From Corallococcus macrosporus DSM 14697 (lineage in GTDB: Bacteria; Myxococcota; Myxococcia; Myxococcales; Myxococcaceae), in the NCBI RefSeq assembly GCF_002305895.1, contig NZ_CP022203.1:62001-126000 (forward strand): a stretch of DNA of 64,000 nucleotides. The letters run 5' to 3'. Position numbers and translations under genes: made by a program. Numbering within the stretch: the stretch's first letter is position 1; every line of letters starts with the position of its first letter. Shown here in pieces: positions 52,387-63,800 of this stretch. A model generated the notes under the pieces. It was given only the letters and a program-made list of their open reading frames with translations. It did no database searches and had not been told where the DNA came from.

Positions 52387-53538
52387 ATGTCTTTGCGTGT
52401 TCCTTCAATGACTCTCCGTCGTTCAACGCGGCTTCTCCTCGCCTCGGCGCTGCTTCCCCTGCTCGCTTGTGAAGGCAGGCCGGAGGAGGCGGCCTATGCA
52501 CCGCCGGTCCAGGAGGTCTCCACCCTGAAGGTGCAGGGTGAGTCCATCGTCCTTCATGATGAATTCCCCGGGCGCGTCTCCGCGTTCCGCGTCGCCGAGG
52601 TCCGCCCGCAGGTGGGCGGGCTCATCCGCAGCCGGCGCTTCGCCGAGGGAGACACGGTCCAGAAGGGGCAGCCGCTCTACCAACTGGAGGCGGCGGTGTT
52701 CCGGGCAGCGGTGGACGGCGCGGCGGCGGCCCATGCGGCCAGCGAGGCCGCGCGGCTCCAGGCGGAGCTGCACGCGGGACGCATCCAGTCCCTCTTCGAG
52801 AAGGGGGCGAGCACCCAGCAGGCCTCCGACGACGCACGGGCCGCGCTCGCCATCGCGAACGCGGAGGTGGCGCGGGCCCGCGCGGCGCTGGACCGGGCCC
52901 GCGTCGACCTGGACTACGCCACGATTACCGCGCCCATCGCGGGACACATCGGCATCTCCCAGGTGAACGAGGGCGCGCTCGTGGGCCCCGCGGACCCCAC
53001 GGCGCTGAGCGTCATCCAGCAGATTGACCGCGTCTTCGTCGACATCAAGTCGCCGGTGGAGCGCGCGGTGGGCCTGCAGTCCCTCCAGGGCGATGACGGG
53101 GGCGCGGAGGTCATCCTGCTCGCCTCGACGGGAGCGCCCTATCCGGAGCGAGGCCGGGTCCAGTTCGCCGACATCTCGGTCGACCCCGGGTCTGGCGAAC
53201 TCACCGTGCGCGCCCTGGTCCCCAACGCGCAGCGGAAGCTGCTGCCGGGCATGTTCGTCAAGGCGCGCGTCGTGCTCGGAGAGGTCGCCAACGCGCTGCT
53301 CGTCCCGCAGCAGGCCGTGCTTCACGACGCACAGGGACAGGCGCAGGTCTTCGTCGTCCGTGAGGACAACACCGCCGAGGCGCGCAACGTCCGCGCCGGG
53401 CGCATCATCAGCGGACGCTACCTGGTGGAGGAAGGCCTCTCTGCCGGAGAGCGTGTGGTGGTCGAGGGGCAGGACCGTCTCGCGCCCGGCCAGCAAATCA
53501 CCCCCGTCGAGTGGCAGCACGCCCCGGCCTCGCGCTGA
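52387..53538 (+). CDS. RND efflux periplasmic adaptor (AcrA/MexA type)
   Basis: A 383-residue membrane fusion protein with a lipoprotein signal (LLLASALLPLLAC) and typical order: beta-barrel start EFPGRVSAFRVAEVRPQVGG, lipoyl half-motif IRSRRFAEGDTVQKGQPLYQ, alpha-hairpin coiled coil (residues about 105-180), second half YATITAPIAGHIGISQVNEG, and the membrane-proximal GERVVVEGQDRLAPGQ. The start is uncertain between 52378 (GTG), 52387 and 52408. It precedes the RND pump gene by 14 bp. Confidence 0.92.
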   Translation: MSLRVPSMTLRRSTRLLLASALLPLLACEGRPEEAAYAPPVQEVSTLKVQGESIVLHDEFPGRVSAFRVAEVRPQVGGLIRSRRFAEGDTVQKGQPLYQLEAAVFRAAVDGAAAAHAASEAARLQAELHAGRIQSLFEKGASTQQASDDARAALAIANAEVARARAALDRARVDLDYATITAPIAGHIGISQVNEGALVGPADPTALSVIQQIDRVFVDIKSPVERAVGLQSLQGDDGGAEVILLASTGAPYPERGRVQFADISVDPGSGELTVRALVPNAQRKLLPGMFVKARVVLGEVANALLVPQQAVLHDAQGQAQVFVVREDNTAEARNVRAGRIISGRYLVEEGLSAGERVVVEGQDRLAPGQQITPVEWQHAPASR

Positions 53539-53552
53539 ACCTGGAGTGAGCC

Positions 53553-56500
53553 GTGCCACGATTCTTCATTGAACGCCCGGTCTTCGCCTGGGTGATTGCC
53601 ATCTTCATCGTGCTCGCCGGAGCCATCTCCATTCCCCGGCTTCCCATCGAGCGCTATCCGTCCATCGCGCCGCCGAGCGTGACGATTACCGCCACCTATC
53701 CCGGCGCCACGCCGGCCGCGATGAACGACAGCGTCGTGTCGTTGATTGAGCGCGGCCTGTCCGGCGTGAAGAACATCCTGTACTTCGAGTCGTCGAGCGA
53801 CACGTCGGGCGTCGCGCAGATTGTGGTGACTTTCGCTCCCGGCACGGACCCGGACCTGGCGCAGGTCGACATCCAGAACCGCCTCAAGACGGTCGAGTCG
53901 CGGCTGCCGCAGATGGTGCGGCAGCTCGGGCTCCAGGTGGAGACGACCACCACCAACTTCCTGCTCTTCTCCACGCTCCTGTCGAGCGATGGCCGCTACG
54001 ACGAGGCCGAGCTGGGCGACTTCCTGAGCCGCAACGTCGTGGAGGACCTGCGGCGCGTGCCCGGCGTGGGACGCGTCCAGCTCTTCACGCCGTCCCGCGC
54101 GCTGCGCGTGTGGCTGGACCCGGAGCGGCTCATCTCCCACGGCATCTCCGTGGACGAGGTCGCCGCGGCGATTCGCGCGCAGAACGCGGAGGCCTCGCCC
54201 GGACGGCTGGGGGACACGCCCGCGGTGCCGGGCCAGCGGGTCACCACGCCCCTGATGCTCCAGGGACAACTCCAGGACGTCGCTGACTTCGAGCACGTCA
54301 TCGTGCGGGCCAACCCGGATGGCTCCAACGTGCTGCTCAAGGAGCTCGCCAAGGTGGAGCTGGGGCCCCAGAGCTACGCCACCACCACCCGGCAGAACGG
54401 AAAGAACGCGGCCACCTTCGGCGTGCAGCTCGCCCCGGGGGCCAACGCCCTGGACACCTCGGAGCGCATCCGCGAGCGGATGGCCGACCTGTCACGGTCC
54501 TTCCCCGCGGGCGTGGAGTACACGATTCCGTATGACGCGGCGCCCTTCGTGCGCATCTCCATCCAGAAGGTGGTGCAGACCTTCTTCGAGGCGATGCTGC
54601 TCGTCTTCGCGGTGATGTACCTGTTCCTCCAGAGCGTGCGCTACACGCTGATTCCCGCCATCGTCGCGCCCATCGCGCTGCTGGGCACCTTCGCGGTGAT
54701 GCTGGCGTCTGGGTTCTCCATCAACGTGCTGACGATGTTCGGCATGGTGCTGGCGATTGGCATCATCGTGGATGACGCCATCGTCGTGGTGGAGAACGTC
54801 GAGCGCCTCATGGCGGAGGAGGGGCTCTCCCCCCTGGACGCCACCAAGAAGGCGATGAAGGAGATAACGGGCGCCGTCATCGGCATCACCCTGGTGCTCA
54901 CCTCCGTGTTCATCCCCATGGCGTTCGCCACGGGCTCCGTCGGCACCATCTACCGCCAGTTCAGCCTGGCGATGGCCGTGTCGATTCTCTTCTCCGCGTT
55001 CCTCGCGCTCACGCTCACCCCGGCGCTCTGCGCGACGCTGCTGAAGCCCGTGGCGCATGGCCACACCGCGAAGCGCGGCTTCTTCGGCGCGTTCAACCGG
55101 CTGCTGGAGCGGGTGACGGCGCGCTACGCCGCCTGGACCGGGGCCATCGTGAGGCGCCTGGGCCGGGCCTTCTTCGCGTACGCCGCGGTGCTCGCGATGG
55201 TGGCCTTCGCGTTCTGGCGGCTGCCGGGCGCCTTCTTCCCGGAGGAGGACCAGGGGTTCCTCAACGTGTCGGTGCAGCTCCCGTCGGACGCCACGGCGGA
55301 GCGGACCAACGCGGTGCTCGGCGAGGTGGAGTCCTACCTGGGCGGGCGCGAGGGCATCCAGGACGTGCTCACCATCCAGGGCTTCGGCTTCTTCGGCTCG
55401 GGAGCGAACGCCGGCCTGATGTTCGTGATGATGAACGACTGGGATGCGCGCAAGGGCGCCACGGCGCCGGGCGAGGTCGCCGCCGCCAGCGCGCGCTTCG
55501 CCTCCCCCCGGGAGGGCATGGTCATCAATGTGATTCCGCCCGCCGTGGACGGGCTCGGCAACAGCGCGGGCTTCGCGATGCGGCTGGAGGACCGCGCCGG
55601 CCACGGCACCCAGGCGCTCAACGACGCCATGAATCACGTCCTCCGCCGCGCCTATGAGAGCAAGGTCATCGCGTTCCCGTACCAGGAGGGGCTGCCGGAC
55701 GGCTCCACGGTGCGAATCCAGGTGGACCGCGAGCGCGCGGCGGCGCTCGGGGTGTCCTTCGCGGACATCAACTCGGTCATCTCCACCGCGCTGGGGTCCA
55801 CGTACGTCAACGACTTCCCCAACAAGGGCTACATGCAGCAAATCATCCTCCAGGCGCGCGCGGAGTCCCGCATGCAGGTGGAGGACGTGCTCAAGCTGCC
55901 GGTGCGCAACGTGCGCGGGCAGATGGTGCCCCTGTCCTCGGTGGCCGAGCCCGTCTGGGAGCGGGGCCCCATGCAGCTCGTCCGCTACAACGGCTACCCC
56001 GCCGTGCGCATCGCCGGCACCGCGGCGCCGGGCTACAGCAGCGGTGACGCCATGGCGGAGATGGAGCGCATCGCCGCCGAGCTGCCGCAGGGCTTCGCGG
56101 TGGAGTGGACGGGACTCTCCTACCAGGAGCGGCTGTCCGGCTCGGAGGCGCCCATCCTCCTGGCGCTGTCCATGCTGGTCGTCTTCCTGGTGCTGGCGGC
56201 GCTCTATGAGAGCTGGTCGATTCCCCTGTCGGTGATGCTCGTCGTGCCGCTGGGGCTCATCGGCGCGCTGGCCGCCGTGCTGTCGCGCGGGCTGATGAAT
56301 GACATCTTCTTCAAGGTGGGCCTCATCACCATCATCGGCCTGTCCGCGAAGAACGCCATCCTCATCGTCGAGTTCGCCAAGCAGTTGGAGGAGCAGGGCC
56401 GCTCGCCACTCCAGGCGGCGGTGGAGGCGGCGCGGCTGCGCTTCCGTCCCATCCTGATGACGTCGCTCGCCTTCGCGCTGGGCGTGGTGCCGCTGGTGGT

Positions 56501-56690
56501 GGCCAGCGGGGCCAGCGCGGAGACGCAGCGGGCCATTGGCACCGGCGTGTTCGGCGGCATGGTGTCCGGCACCGTGCTGGCCATCTTCCTGGTGCCGGCC
56601 TTCTACGTCGCGGTGCGGAGCCTGCTCAAACGCCGCGACGCCGTCGTGGAGGCGCCGTCGGTGAAGGAAGCGCCCGTGGGGAGCCACTGA
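53553..56690 (+). CDS. RND efflux pump, HAE1 (AcrB/MexB) family
   Basis: A 1045-residue inner-membrane proton-driven pump with GTG start. It begins MPRFFIERPVFAWVIAIFIV as in AcrB, has the Walker-like proton-relay GMVLAIGIIVDDAIVVVENV (two Asp in helix 4), porter-domain motifs such as AAMNDSVVSLIERGL, and LKNALILIVEF-like LSAKNAILIVEFAKQLEEQG in helix 10 (Lys). It exports hydrophobic or amphiphilic compounds together with the adaptor. No TolC-type gene follows: transcription meets a hairpin and a convergent gene, so the outer-membrane channel must come from elsewhere. Confidence 0.95.
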   Translation: MPRFFIERPVFAWVIAIFIVLAGAISIPRLPIERYPSIAPPSVTITATYPGATPAAMNDSVVSLIERGLSGVKNILYFESSSDTSGVAQIVVTFAPGTDPDLAQVDIQNRLKTVESRLPQMVRQLGLQVETTTTNFLLFSTLLSSDGRYDEAELGDFLSRNVVEDLRRVPGVGRVQLFTPSRALRVWLDPERLISHGISVDEVAAAIRAQNAEASPGRLGDTPAVPGQRVTTPLMLQGQLQDVADFEHVIVRANPDGSNVLLKELAKVELGPQSYATTTRQNGKNAATFGVQLAPGANALDTSERIRERMADLSRSFPAGVEYTIPYDAAPFVRISIQKVVQTFFEAMLLVFAVMYLFLQSVRYTLIPAIVAPIALLGTFAVMLASGFSINVLTMFGMVLAIGIIVDDAIVVVENVERLMAEEGLSPLDATKKAMKEITGAVIGITLVLTSVFIPMAFATGSVGTIYRQFSLAMAVSILFSAFLALTLTPALCATLLKPVAHGHTAKRGFFGAFNRLLERVTARYAAWTGAIVRRLGRAFFAYAAVLAMVAFAFWRLPGAFFPEEDQGFLNVSVQLPSDATAERTNAVLGEVESYLGGREGIQDVLTIQGFGFFGSGANAGLMFVMMNDWDARKGATAPGEVAAASARFASPREGMVINVIPPAVDGLGNSAGFAMRLEDRAGHGTQALNDAMNHVLRRAYESKVIAFPYQEGLPDGSTVRIQVDRERAAALGVSFADINSVISTALGSTYVNDFPNKGYMQQIILQARAESRMQVEDVLKLPVRNVRGQMVPLSSVAEPVWERGPMQLVRYNGYPAVRIAGTAAPGYSSGDAMAEMERIAAELPQGFAVEWTGLSYQERLSGSEAPILLALSMLVVFLVLAALYESWSIPLSVMLVVPLGLIGALAAVLSRGLMNDIFFKVGLITIIGLSAKNAILIVEFAKQLEEQGRSPLQAAVEAARLRFRPILMTSLAFALGVVPLVVASGASAETQRAIGTGVFGGMVSGTVLAIFLVPAFYVAVRSLLKRRDAVVEAPSVKEAPVGSH

Positions 56691-56697
56691 CGGACAC

Positions 56698-56727
56698 GGC
56701 GCTGGCGGGCACGCACCCGCCAGCGCC
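56698..56727. terminator. Bidirectional hairpin after the RND pump gene
   Basis: A perfect 12-bp stem (GGCGCTGGCGGG with CCCGCCAGCGCC) and 6-base loop lie in the 47-bp gap between the convergent pump and DUF59 genes. No U-tract on either strand. Confidence 0.65.
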
Positions 56728-56737
56728 GCGGTGCTGC

Positions 56738-57109
56738 TCAGGAGCGGGGCGGCCGCGCCCCGTCACGCGGCAGCAGGCGGCCACCCAGCATGGTGATGCG
56801 CTTGTCCGCGAGCCGCTGGCGGGCCCCAGGCTCGATGTCCTGCGGCGTCCACTTCAGCTCCTGGTCGAACTCCACGTTCACCGTGGTGACGCCGTCCACC
56901 GCCAGCAGCCGCTGCTCGATTTCCCGCATGAAGTAGGCGGCCATCATGCACATGGGCGAGGTGATGTGCAGGCGCACCGTCACTTCGCCGTCGGTGCGCT
57001 TCACCGACTCAATCAGCCCCATCTCCCCGATGCCCAGCGGCACGCCCGTGGCGCAGCTGCACGGGTCCGGGATGTCCTGGATGCGCTCGCGCAGGGCCTG
57101 CTCACTCAT
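56738..57109 (-). CDS. MIP18/DUF59 iron-sulfur assembly-type protein
   Basis: A 123-residue protein of the MIP18/DUF59 (PaaD/SufT-like) family, which helps load or mature Fe-S or metal sites. It has IPDPCSCATGVPLGIGEMGL (Cys17, Cys19), and HITSPMCMMAAYFMREIEQR (Cys54 in the usual single-Cys position). The paired Cys in DPCSC are unusual for the family. Its start overlaps the amidohydrolase stop by 8 bp (57102-57109), so the two are translationally coupled and probably act on one another. Confidence 0.87.
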   Translation of the reverse strand: MSEQALRERIQDIPDPCSCATGVPLGIGEMGLIESVKRTDGEVTVRLHITSPMCMMAAYFMREIEQRLLAVDGVTTVNVEFDQELKWTPQDIEPGARQRLADKRITMLGGRLLPRDGARPPRS

Positions 57110-58178
57110 AGAGGCTCTCCTTGTAGCTGTACGGCTGGTGGTCGCCGCGCGCCTTCAGCTTCGCGAACACGTCGTTGGCGATGTTCTTCTTCACCGCCTC
57201 CACGTCCACGCCCGCGTAGCGCGCGTAGTTGCCACCCAGAATCATCCGCTTCACCTCCGGCGTCACCTGCATGCCCGCCACCTGCACCAGCTCGTCCGGG
57301 AGCTGGAAGTCATGCCAGAACTTGTGCAGCGCCGGGTGCGGGTGGCTGAACACCGTCCCGGAGCCCCACATGATTTTGTCCGGCCCCGCCCACTTCAGCA
57401 GCGCGGCCAGGGACTCGGCGAACCAGCGCTCCCGCTTCACGATGAGCGCGCCCGTCACCTCCAGGTTCACGTACACGTTGGGGAACAGCGAGAGCTGCAT
57501 GCCCGTCTCGTCCAGGAAGGCCATGCCGCCGTGGACGATTTCGAAGTTCAGGTCGGGGAACGCGTCCGCCGCGCCGCCGATGTCGTCCACCTTGTAGGGC
57601 TCCAGCGGCACCGCGCCCATGGGCAGGCCCTTGTGCACGGCGATGTTCTTGATGCCCAGCTTCTGCGCCCGCTCGAAGAGCGGGAAGGCGATGCTCGGGT
57701 CATCCATGCGCCAGCCCGTGTGGCGGAACTTCTCGCCCAGCCACGCCGCCGGGTAGAGCTTCAGGCCGCTCGGCTTGAGCGTCTCGTACTGCTGCTCCAA
57801 GTCATCCAGGGCCGCCGTGCCGCGCAGCGGGTCCACGCCCGCGTACACCAGGAAGCGGTGGGGATAGTTGCGGTGAATCTCCAGCGTCTTCTCATAGGAG
57901 CACAGGCCGTCGTGGTACAGCGTCTGGAGCGGCAGCACGTGGTGCACCGCCAGGTCCACGCCGCTCTCCACGAAGAGCAGGTGCGCCAGCTCCTGCACGG
58001 ACCAGTTCTTCAGGAAGCCTTCCGCCGTGGGCACGCGGTGCGTGTCCCCGGACAGGCCGCTGTGCAGGCCCCAGATGAGCCCCGCGAGCGACTCGGCGTA
58101 CTTGCCGGCGCGGTAGTTGGTGGGGTGGAGGTTGTAGGCGTGTGTCACCGCGTCGATGACGAAGTTGCCGTCAATCAT
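57102..58178 (-). CDS. Amidohydrolase_2-family metal-dependent hydrolase
   Basis: A 358-residue cytoplasmic TIM-barrel enzyme (amidohydrolase 2, related to ACMSD and LigW decarboxylases). The N-terminal metal site is atypical: NFVIDAVTHAYNLHPTNY, with His in place of the HxH motif. Further ligands appear in GLKLYP, NIAVHKGLP, EIVHGGMAFLDETG and MWGSGTVFSHP. The coupled DUF59 gene is translated directly after it. Substrate unknown; hydrolase or decarboxylase activity is a family inference. Confidence 0.85.
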   Translation of the reverse strand: MIDGNFVIDAVTHAYNLHPTNYRAGKYAESLAGLIWGLHSGLSGDTHRVPTAEGFLKNWSVQELAHLLFVESGVDLAVHHVLPLQTLYHDGLCSYEKTLEIHRNYPHRFLVYAGVDPLRGTAALDDLEQQYETLKPSGLKLYPAAWLGEKFRHTGWRMDDPSIAFPLFERAQKLGIKNIAVHKGLPMGAVPLEPYKVDDIGGAADAFPDLNFEIVHGGMAFLDETGMQLSLFPNVYVNLEVTGALIVKRERWFAESLAALLKWAGPDKIMWGSGTVFSHPHPALHKFWHDFQLPDELVQVAGMQVTPEVKRMILGGNYARYAGVDVEAVKKNIANDVFAKLKARGDHQPYSYKESLYE

Positions 58179-58201
58179 CCGAGGACTCCTTTCACAGTTG
58201 G

Positions 58202-58219
58202 GCCGGGCACTCGCCCGGC
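58202..58219 (-). terminator. Hairpin just after the hybrid histidine kinase
   Basis: GCCGGGC pairs with GCCCGGC over a 4-base loop, immediately beyond the kinase stop and about 24 bp before the amidohydrolase start, so it should partly separate the two leftward transcripts. Confidence 0.45.
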
Positions 58220-58220
58220 T

Positions 58221-60524
<2,304 letters not shown>

Positions 60525-60765
60525 GCTTCCCTTGGGTAACCAGGGCGCAGCCAGCGCCGGCTTGGGGGGAAGGCCGGGTCATGGCGTGCGAGGTGTTCGT
60601 AGATGCCTTTGCGCTTTCCACGACATAGACACTATTTGTGGAAAAATTGCATGTCCTGATTTCGTGGTGAGGTACGGCTCATACTCGGAGTCATGGCGCT
60701 GACGAGATGCGCAACAGGTGGAGCACACGTCGTCTTCCGAAATCGTACCCATGGTGGGGCAGGCC

Positions 60766-61995
60766 TTACCCCTGGAGCAGGGGCACGCGCTTCCAGTGGG
60801 CTTCGATGCGGTGGCGGCTCTCCTCCGGCAGCGGGAGCTGGGCCTGCAGCGAGGACCAGGTGTCGAGCGACGCCTCCACCGCGCGCTTCACCACGGGCAG
60901 CACGTCGCTGGTGGGCAGCTCCAGCTTCCGGGCCAGCCGTTCAAAGCCGCTCAGGGAGATGTCCTCGAAGCGCTTGGAGCGGGCGAAGTTGAGCGCGAGC
61001 GTGTCCGCCGGCATGTACTGGAGCGTGGACACCAAATCGTACGCGGGCGACAGCGTGGCGCGCGTGCCGTCCGGGTAGAGCAGGGACCAGTTCTTGTGGT
61101 GCGCGTCCCCGTTGCCAATGACGGCGATGAACACCAGCCGCCGCAGGAACTCATGCAGCGCGTCCAGGCCGGCGACCTTGTAGATGACGTTGGCGACCGT
61201 CTCGTAGTTGTACTTCTTGTACTTCTCGTCCGCGTACAGCCCCAGCACCTGCGTCAGGTCCTCCATGTGGACGCGGCGGCCGGGCTCGGGGCGGTCGAAG
61301 CGGCGCACGGCGTAGGCCACGTCCTCGCGCAGGGTGATGCCCTCGGGCAGGCCCTGGATGTCCGCCACGTTCAGCAGCGTCACCTCCGGCACGGTGATGC
61401 CGGCGGCGCGGGCCCACGTCATCATGGAGAACTCATTCTCCGGGACGCGGTCGTAGCGGTTGTCCGGCAGCTTCACGATCCAGTTGCCGCCGCGCCCGCC
61501 CGCCGGGAGCGTCATGGCCTTGTCCCGGCGCAGCATGGAGAACTTGAGCTGCACGCCCGCCAGCGAGAAGCGCAGCGGCTCCTGCTCCCGCGGCGCGTGG
61601 GGCGCCTGGGCGTCCTCCTCCACCGGCTCCAGGCCGCTGAGGGACAACACGCTGGCGGGCCGCACCACGATGGCGCCGGGCAGGTCCTCGCCCAGCCTGG
61701 CGATGAGGAAGAACTCGCGCTGGCGGGCCACCTGCTCGCGCTCCGCGATGAGCTCGCGCAACGTGCCCTCCGGCAGCAGGTTGGAGAAGAAGGAGGGCAG
61801 GCGCAGGCGGCTGGTGTGCCGGCGCGTGAGGTCGTCCTCGAAAATCTGCCCCAGCACCGGGCGTGGGTAGCGCTGGCGGTACTCCTCCGAGATGACGAAC
61901 TCGATGCGCTCGTCCTCCAGCAGCGTCAACGTGCCGACGTGCACGTCGCCCAGGTGGACGTCCAGGATTCCGGCCGTGGCGCGGGTGGGCTCCAA
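60766..61995 (-). CDS. HipA-family Ser/Thr kinase, in operon with DUF262 and lacking HipB
   Basis: A 409-residue full-length HipA-type kinase. It has the N-terminal HipA-specific domain (LDVHLGDVHVGTLTLLEDER, PSFFSNLLPEGTLRELIA), the QLKFSML and WIVKLP (Lys175) segments of the ATP pocket, the catalytic GNGDAHHKNWSLL (Asp297, Asn302) and SPAYDLVST (Asp320). All catalytic residues look intact, so it should phosphorylate a target, glutamyl-tRNA synthetase in E. coli HipA. TTG 61995 starts 1 bp after the DUF262 stop, with AGGAGGAGG upstream. No HipB-like helix-turn-helix gene is present on either side; DUF262 takes its place. That is the odd point. Confidence 0.88.
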   Translation of the reverse strand: MEPTRATAGILDVHLGDVHVGTLTLLEDERIEFVISEEYRQRYPRPVLGQIFEDDLTRRHTSRLRLPSFFSNLLPEGTLRELIAEREQVARQREFFLIARLGEDLPGAIVVRPASVLSLSGLEPVEEDAQAPHAPREQEPLRFSLAGVQLKFSMLRRDKAMTLPAGGRGGNWIVKLPDNRYDRVPENEFSMMTWARAAGITVPEVTLLNVADIQGLPEGITLREDVAYAVRRFDRPEPGRRVHMEDLTQVLGLYADEKYKKYNYETVANVIYKVAGLDALHEFLRRLVFIAVIGNGDAHHKNWSLLYPDGTRATLSPAYDLVSTLQYMPADTLALNFARSKRFEDISLSGFERLARKLELPTSDVLPVVKRAVEASLDTWSSLQAQLPLPEESRHRIEAHWKRVPLLQG

Positions 61996-61996
61996 G

Positions 61997-63670
61997 TCAG
62001 TCCTCCTCCTCGACGACCAGGGATTGGAGGGACGGACGGTCCGACTCCTCGTAGCGGGTGCGGGCGCGCAGGAACTCGATGATGTGTCTATCGATGAGCT
62101 CCATGCGCTGCATGAGGAATTCGAGCGTGCCGCCCTCGCGCAGCGTGGCGCGCATGGCGGGGGTGATGGCGTGGCTCTGGAGGACCTCGGGCGGCGGGGC
62201 GGGCTCACCGCGCAGCACGTCCACCAGGGCCAGGCCCGGCAGGGGCGGGTGCAGCAGGTAGTTGGCGGGCGTGAAGAGGAAGGAGCGGTAGAGCGCGGGG
62301 TCCAGCTTCAGCTCGGCGTCGGGCTCCTGCACGTTGAGCGACTTGAGCACGGGGCTGAGGCTGGCGGGCTCGGTGTCGCTGAAGAGCTGGGGCGTCTCCA
62401 GCAGGGCGCCGGTGCGCAGGTGCCGGGGCTGGAGCGCGTACAAGGCGTTGAGGGCCATGCCGCGCGAGCGCAGCGCCAGGCCGAACGTGGCGGGCTGCGC
62501 GTGCTGGGCCAGCCATTCGTCGGAGAGCGGCCGCACCTGCGCCAGCAGCGACTGGACGGACTGCTCCTCATCGGGGCCAATGGCGGCCAGCAGCTCCTGG
62601 GGCGACAGGGCCCGGCTGTCCAGGAAGCTGTCCACCAGGGTGCCGCGCCAGAAGCCGCGCGCGAGCAAGTCCCGGGTGCGCGGAGACGGCTCCGGGTGGA
62701 GGTGGAAGAAGCGCGCGAGCAGCACGAAGTAGAGCGGGTTCGTCATCAACCGCCCGTGGGGGATGCCCGCGTCGCGCTTGAGGAAGACGATGACGCTGCG
62801 CAGCGCCGCCTCCGTCTGGAGCAGCGTCTCGGTGAGGTCGTCCTCCTCGCGCAACTGCTTCTGGAAGTCCTGGGTGAAGTCCAGGCCGCGCACCGCGAGC
62901 ACGGCCCGCAGCAGCAGGGACTCGTCGACGCGGCCGAAGCCCAGCTCCACCAGGCTGTTGGCCAGCGCCTTCAGGTTGGGCAGCCTCGAGCCCGCCGCGC
63001 CGCCGTAGAGCGCGTTGAAGACCTCGTCGTCGGTGAGCGGCTTTCCGGAGGTGTTGAGCCGCTTGAAGATGATGCGCAGCGTCTTCTCCTCCGCGGCTTC
63101 AACGACATACGCGGGCATCTGGTACTCGCGCGCCGCCTTGCCCAGGCGGATGGCCGCGCGGACGTGCTCCGGGTTCTTCTCCCGGCCGGGGTAGCGGTCC
63201 AGCCAGCCCAGGAGCTGCTCGCTGTCCAGCACCCGGTTGAGCGGCAGCCAGTGCGGAGGCGGCAGCTCGCCGGGCGCGAGCGGGACGATTTCCTGCGTGT
63301 CCAAGTCGAAGAAGAGCGTGAAGCCGTCATGCGCGGTGGGCTCCTGCTCCGGGTGGAGGAGCACCGCGGCCAGCGCGGTGATGCGCTGCTGCCCGTCCAC
63401 CACCCACAGCGCCTGGCTGTGGGAGGGCGCGTCGATGCGCACCGGGCCGAAGCTCACGCTGGCGGCGGGGGCCTCGCGCTTCCAGAAGAGCAGCGTGCCA
63501 ATGGGGTACCCGCGGTAGACGCTGTCGAGCAAATCCCTCACATCGCCGGCCTCCCAGCGCAGGGGCCGCTGGAAGTGGGGCAGTCGCACCTCACCTCGCC
63601 GGACGCGGTCCAACAGGTCCTCGATGCTGAATGCCGTCGCCTGGGGACGCCGTGTCAGGGTGGATTGCAT
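61997..63670 (-). CDS. DUF262 (GmrSD/ParB-like) protein upstream of HipA
   Basis: A 557-residue cytoplasmic protein with the DUF262 core: VRLPHFQRPLRWEAGDVRDL, then WVVDGQQRITAL (DGQQR, 92-96, the ParB-fold nucleotide-binding motif) and TLRIIFKRLNTSGKPLTDDE. The C-terminal 300 residues are helical and lack the HNH (DUF1524) nuclease signature of GmrD. DUF262 proteins occur in modification-dependent restriction and other phage-defence systems. ATG 63670 has GAGG upstream; the longer frame is implausible. It is the first gene of the DUF262-HipA operon. Confidence 0.88.
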   Translation of the reverse strand: MQSTLTRRPQATAFSIEDLLDRVRRGEVRLPHFQRPLRWEAGDVRDLLDSVYRGYPIGTLLFWKREAPAASVSFGPVRIDAPSHSQALWVVDGQQRITALAAVLLHPEQEPTAHDGFTLFFDLDTQEIVPLAPGELPPPHWLPLNRVLDSEQLLGWLDRYPGREKNPEHVRAAIRLGKAAREYQMPAYVVEAAEEKTLRIIFKRLNTSGKPLTDDEVFNALYGGAAGSRLPNLKALANSLVELGFGRVDESLLLRAVLAVRGLDFTQDFQKQLREEDDLTETLLQTEAALRSVIVFLKRDAGIPHGRLMTNPLYFVLLARFFHLHPEPSPRTRDLLARGFWRGTLVDSFLDSRALSPQELLAAIGPDEEQSVQSLLAQVRPLSDEWLAQHAQPATFGLALRSRGMALNALYALQPRHLRTGALLETPQLFSDTEPASLSPVLKSLNVQEPDAELKLDPALYRSFLFTPANYLLHPPLPGLALVDVLRGEPAPPPEVLQSHAITPAMRATLREGGTLEFLMQRMELIDRHIIEFLRARTRYEESDRPSLQSLVVEEED

Positions 63671-63777
63671 GCGCTTGCCTCTGCTCGGCCTGTAACACGG
63701 CCCGCACGGGATGCTCGCCTTCCGGTGGCGGGCGCCGGGAATCACCTGGTTCGGACAGTGACAGCGGAATCATCTGT

Positions 63778-63794
63778 ATTCACTGGTGGTGAAT
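63778..63794. promoter_or_regulatory. Short inverted repeat upstream of the DUF262-HipA operon
   Basis: ATTCAC and its complement GTGAAT flank five bases, about 108 bp upstream of the DUF262 start, in an A/T-richer patch. It could be an operator; nothing else supports it. Confidence 0.25.
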
Positions 63795-63800
63795 GTTGGA

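Noticed and set aside
54492-56687. 731-codon leftward frame opposite the RND pump
   Set aside because: His/Arg-rich antisense shadow of a certain RND gene.
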